A stretch of 52,980 nt of DNA from Planctomycetaceae bacterium. Lineage in GTDB: Bacteria; Planctomycetota; Planctomycetia; Planctomycetales; Planctomycetaceae. The stretch spans positions 1-52,980 of the forward strand of contig JADZEF010000345.1 of the NCBI GenBank assembly GCA_020850695.1. The letters run 5' to 3'. Position numbers and translations under genes: made by a program. This document shows positions 52,912-52,980 of the stretch, one piece after another (position 1 is the stretch's first letter; each line of letters starts with the position of its first letter). The notes beneath the pieces were generated by a model. It saw only the letters and a list, made by a program, of their open reading frames with translations, made no database searches and was not told the origin of the DNA.

Positions 52912-52980
52912 GTGTGCACGGCCGCCGCAGAGTCCGACTTGTCATCCTATCGAGCGCTTCGGAACGTGCCGGTGAAACCC
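52912..52980 (+). CDS. Start of a gene running off the right edge
   Basis: A GTG at 52912 is preceded by AGAGGAGG at an ideal distance of about eight bases, and the frame (MCTAAAESDLSSYRALRNVPVKP with GTG read as Met) is open for all 23 codons to the edge. The strong ribosome-binding site makes a real gene start likely. Too little is present to name a family; the helical charged look does not suggest a signal peptide. Confidence 0.45.
   Translation, partial: MCTAAAESDLSSYRALRNVPVKP

Overview
The window looks like chromosomal DNA of a high-GC planctomycete (Planctomycetota). The clearest markers are protein families that are expanded in, or typical of, that phylum: a Tat-type DUF1501 protein next to a DUF1587/1592/1588/1585 cytochrome-like protein, a DUF1552 protein, a 60-residue Lys-tailed protein of a planctomycete-type family, a signal-peptide WD40/caspase protein, and many secreted proteins with little operon structure. 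No rRNA, tRNA, CRISPR array, prophage or complete insertion sequence was seen. The species cannot be named from sequence alone.

Layout. 1-4.4 kb: the 5' end of a secreted DUF6807-like gene, a damaged SAM methyltransferase gene, a DUF4058 gene, PRPP synthetase, and an orphan NMT1/THI5-like lipoprotein. 4.6-11.1 kb: five genes on the minus strand, in transcription order a GcvH-like lipoyl protein, a two-cluster ferredoxin, an Rpn/PD-(D/E)XK-like protein, a squalene-hopene cyclase, and an unusual DUF116-polyprenyl synthase fusion. 11.3-12.8 kb: a HicB antitoxin with a frameshifted HicA, then a D-threonine aldolase/D-serine dehydratase-like enzyme. 13.1-15.8 kb: a secreted protein with a haem-c motif and an alpha-toroid, and a membrane spermidine-synthase-like protein. 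16.2-19.8 kb: a secreted lipase-like hydrolase and an SH3-domain Pro-rich protein, separated by a large palindromic repeat. 19.9-26.1 kb: DUF1501 and DUF1592 partners, LarE, and the squalene synthase HpnC, which probably works in the same hopanoid route as the cyclase at 6.7-8.5 kb. 26.5-28.7 kb: the small Lys-tailed protein with a strong terminator, a degenerate NtrC-like regulator, and a small unknown gene.

28.7-33.9 kb is the most coherent module: a good sigma70 promoter followed by FabZ-like dehydratase, FabG, an unusually long acyl carrier protein, a second FabZ, FabF and a membrane-anchored alpha/beta hydrolase. This resembles a dedicated second fatty-acid (type II) line. Its spacers carry remarkable 10-bp-period tandem repeats arranged as large inverted repeats. 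At 33.88-35.18 kb an unknown secreted-protein gene lies between perfect 24-bp inverted repeats. 35.2-41 kb: SerA, a DUF1552 protein, a small unknown protein coupled to a secreted lactonase, and a small membrane protein. 41.4-45.1 kb: FtsH and SelO. 45.2-49.5 kb: a coiled-coil lipoprotein, a membrane-anchored unknown, a BKACE (DUF849) enzyme, a LOG-family protein and a SurA/PpiC-type foldase. 49.9-52.7 kb: a secreted WD40-caspase protein with an intact His/Cys dyad. A further gene starts at the right edge.

The points most worth pursuing are the DUF116-prenyl synthase fusion beside the cyclase, the repeat architecture inside the fab cluster, the inverted-repeat-bounded cassette, the 137-bp palindrome with a half-copy 28 kb away, the GcvH-ferredoxin pair, and the regulator that has lost its Walker B acids and GAFTGA loop.
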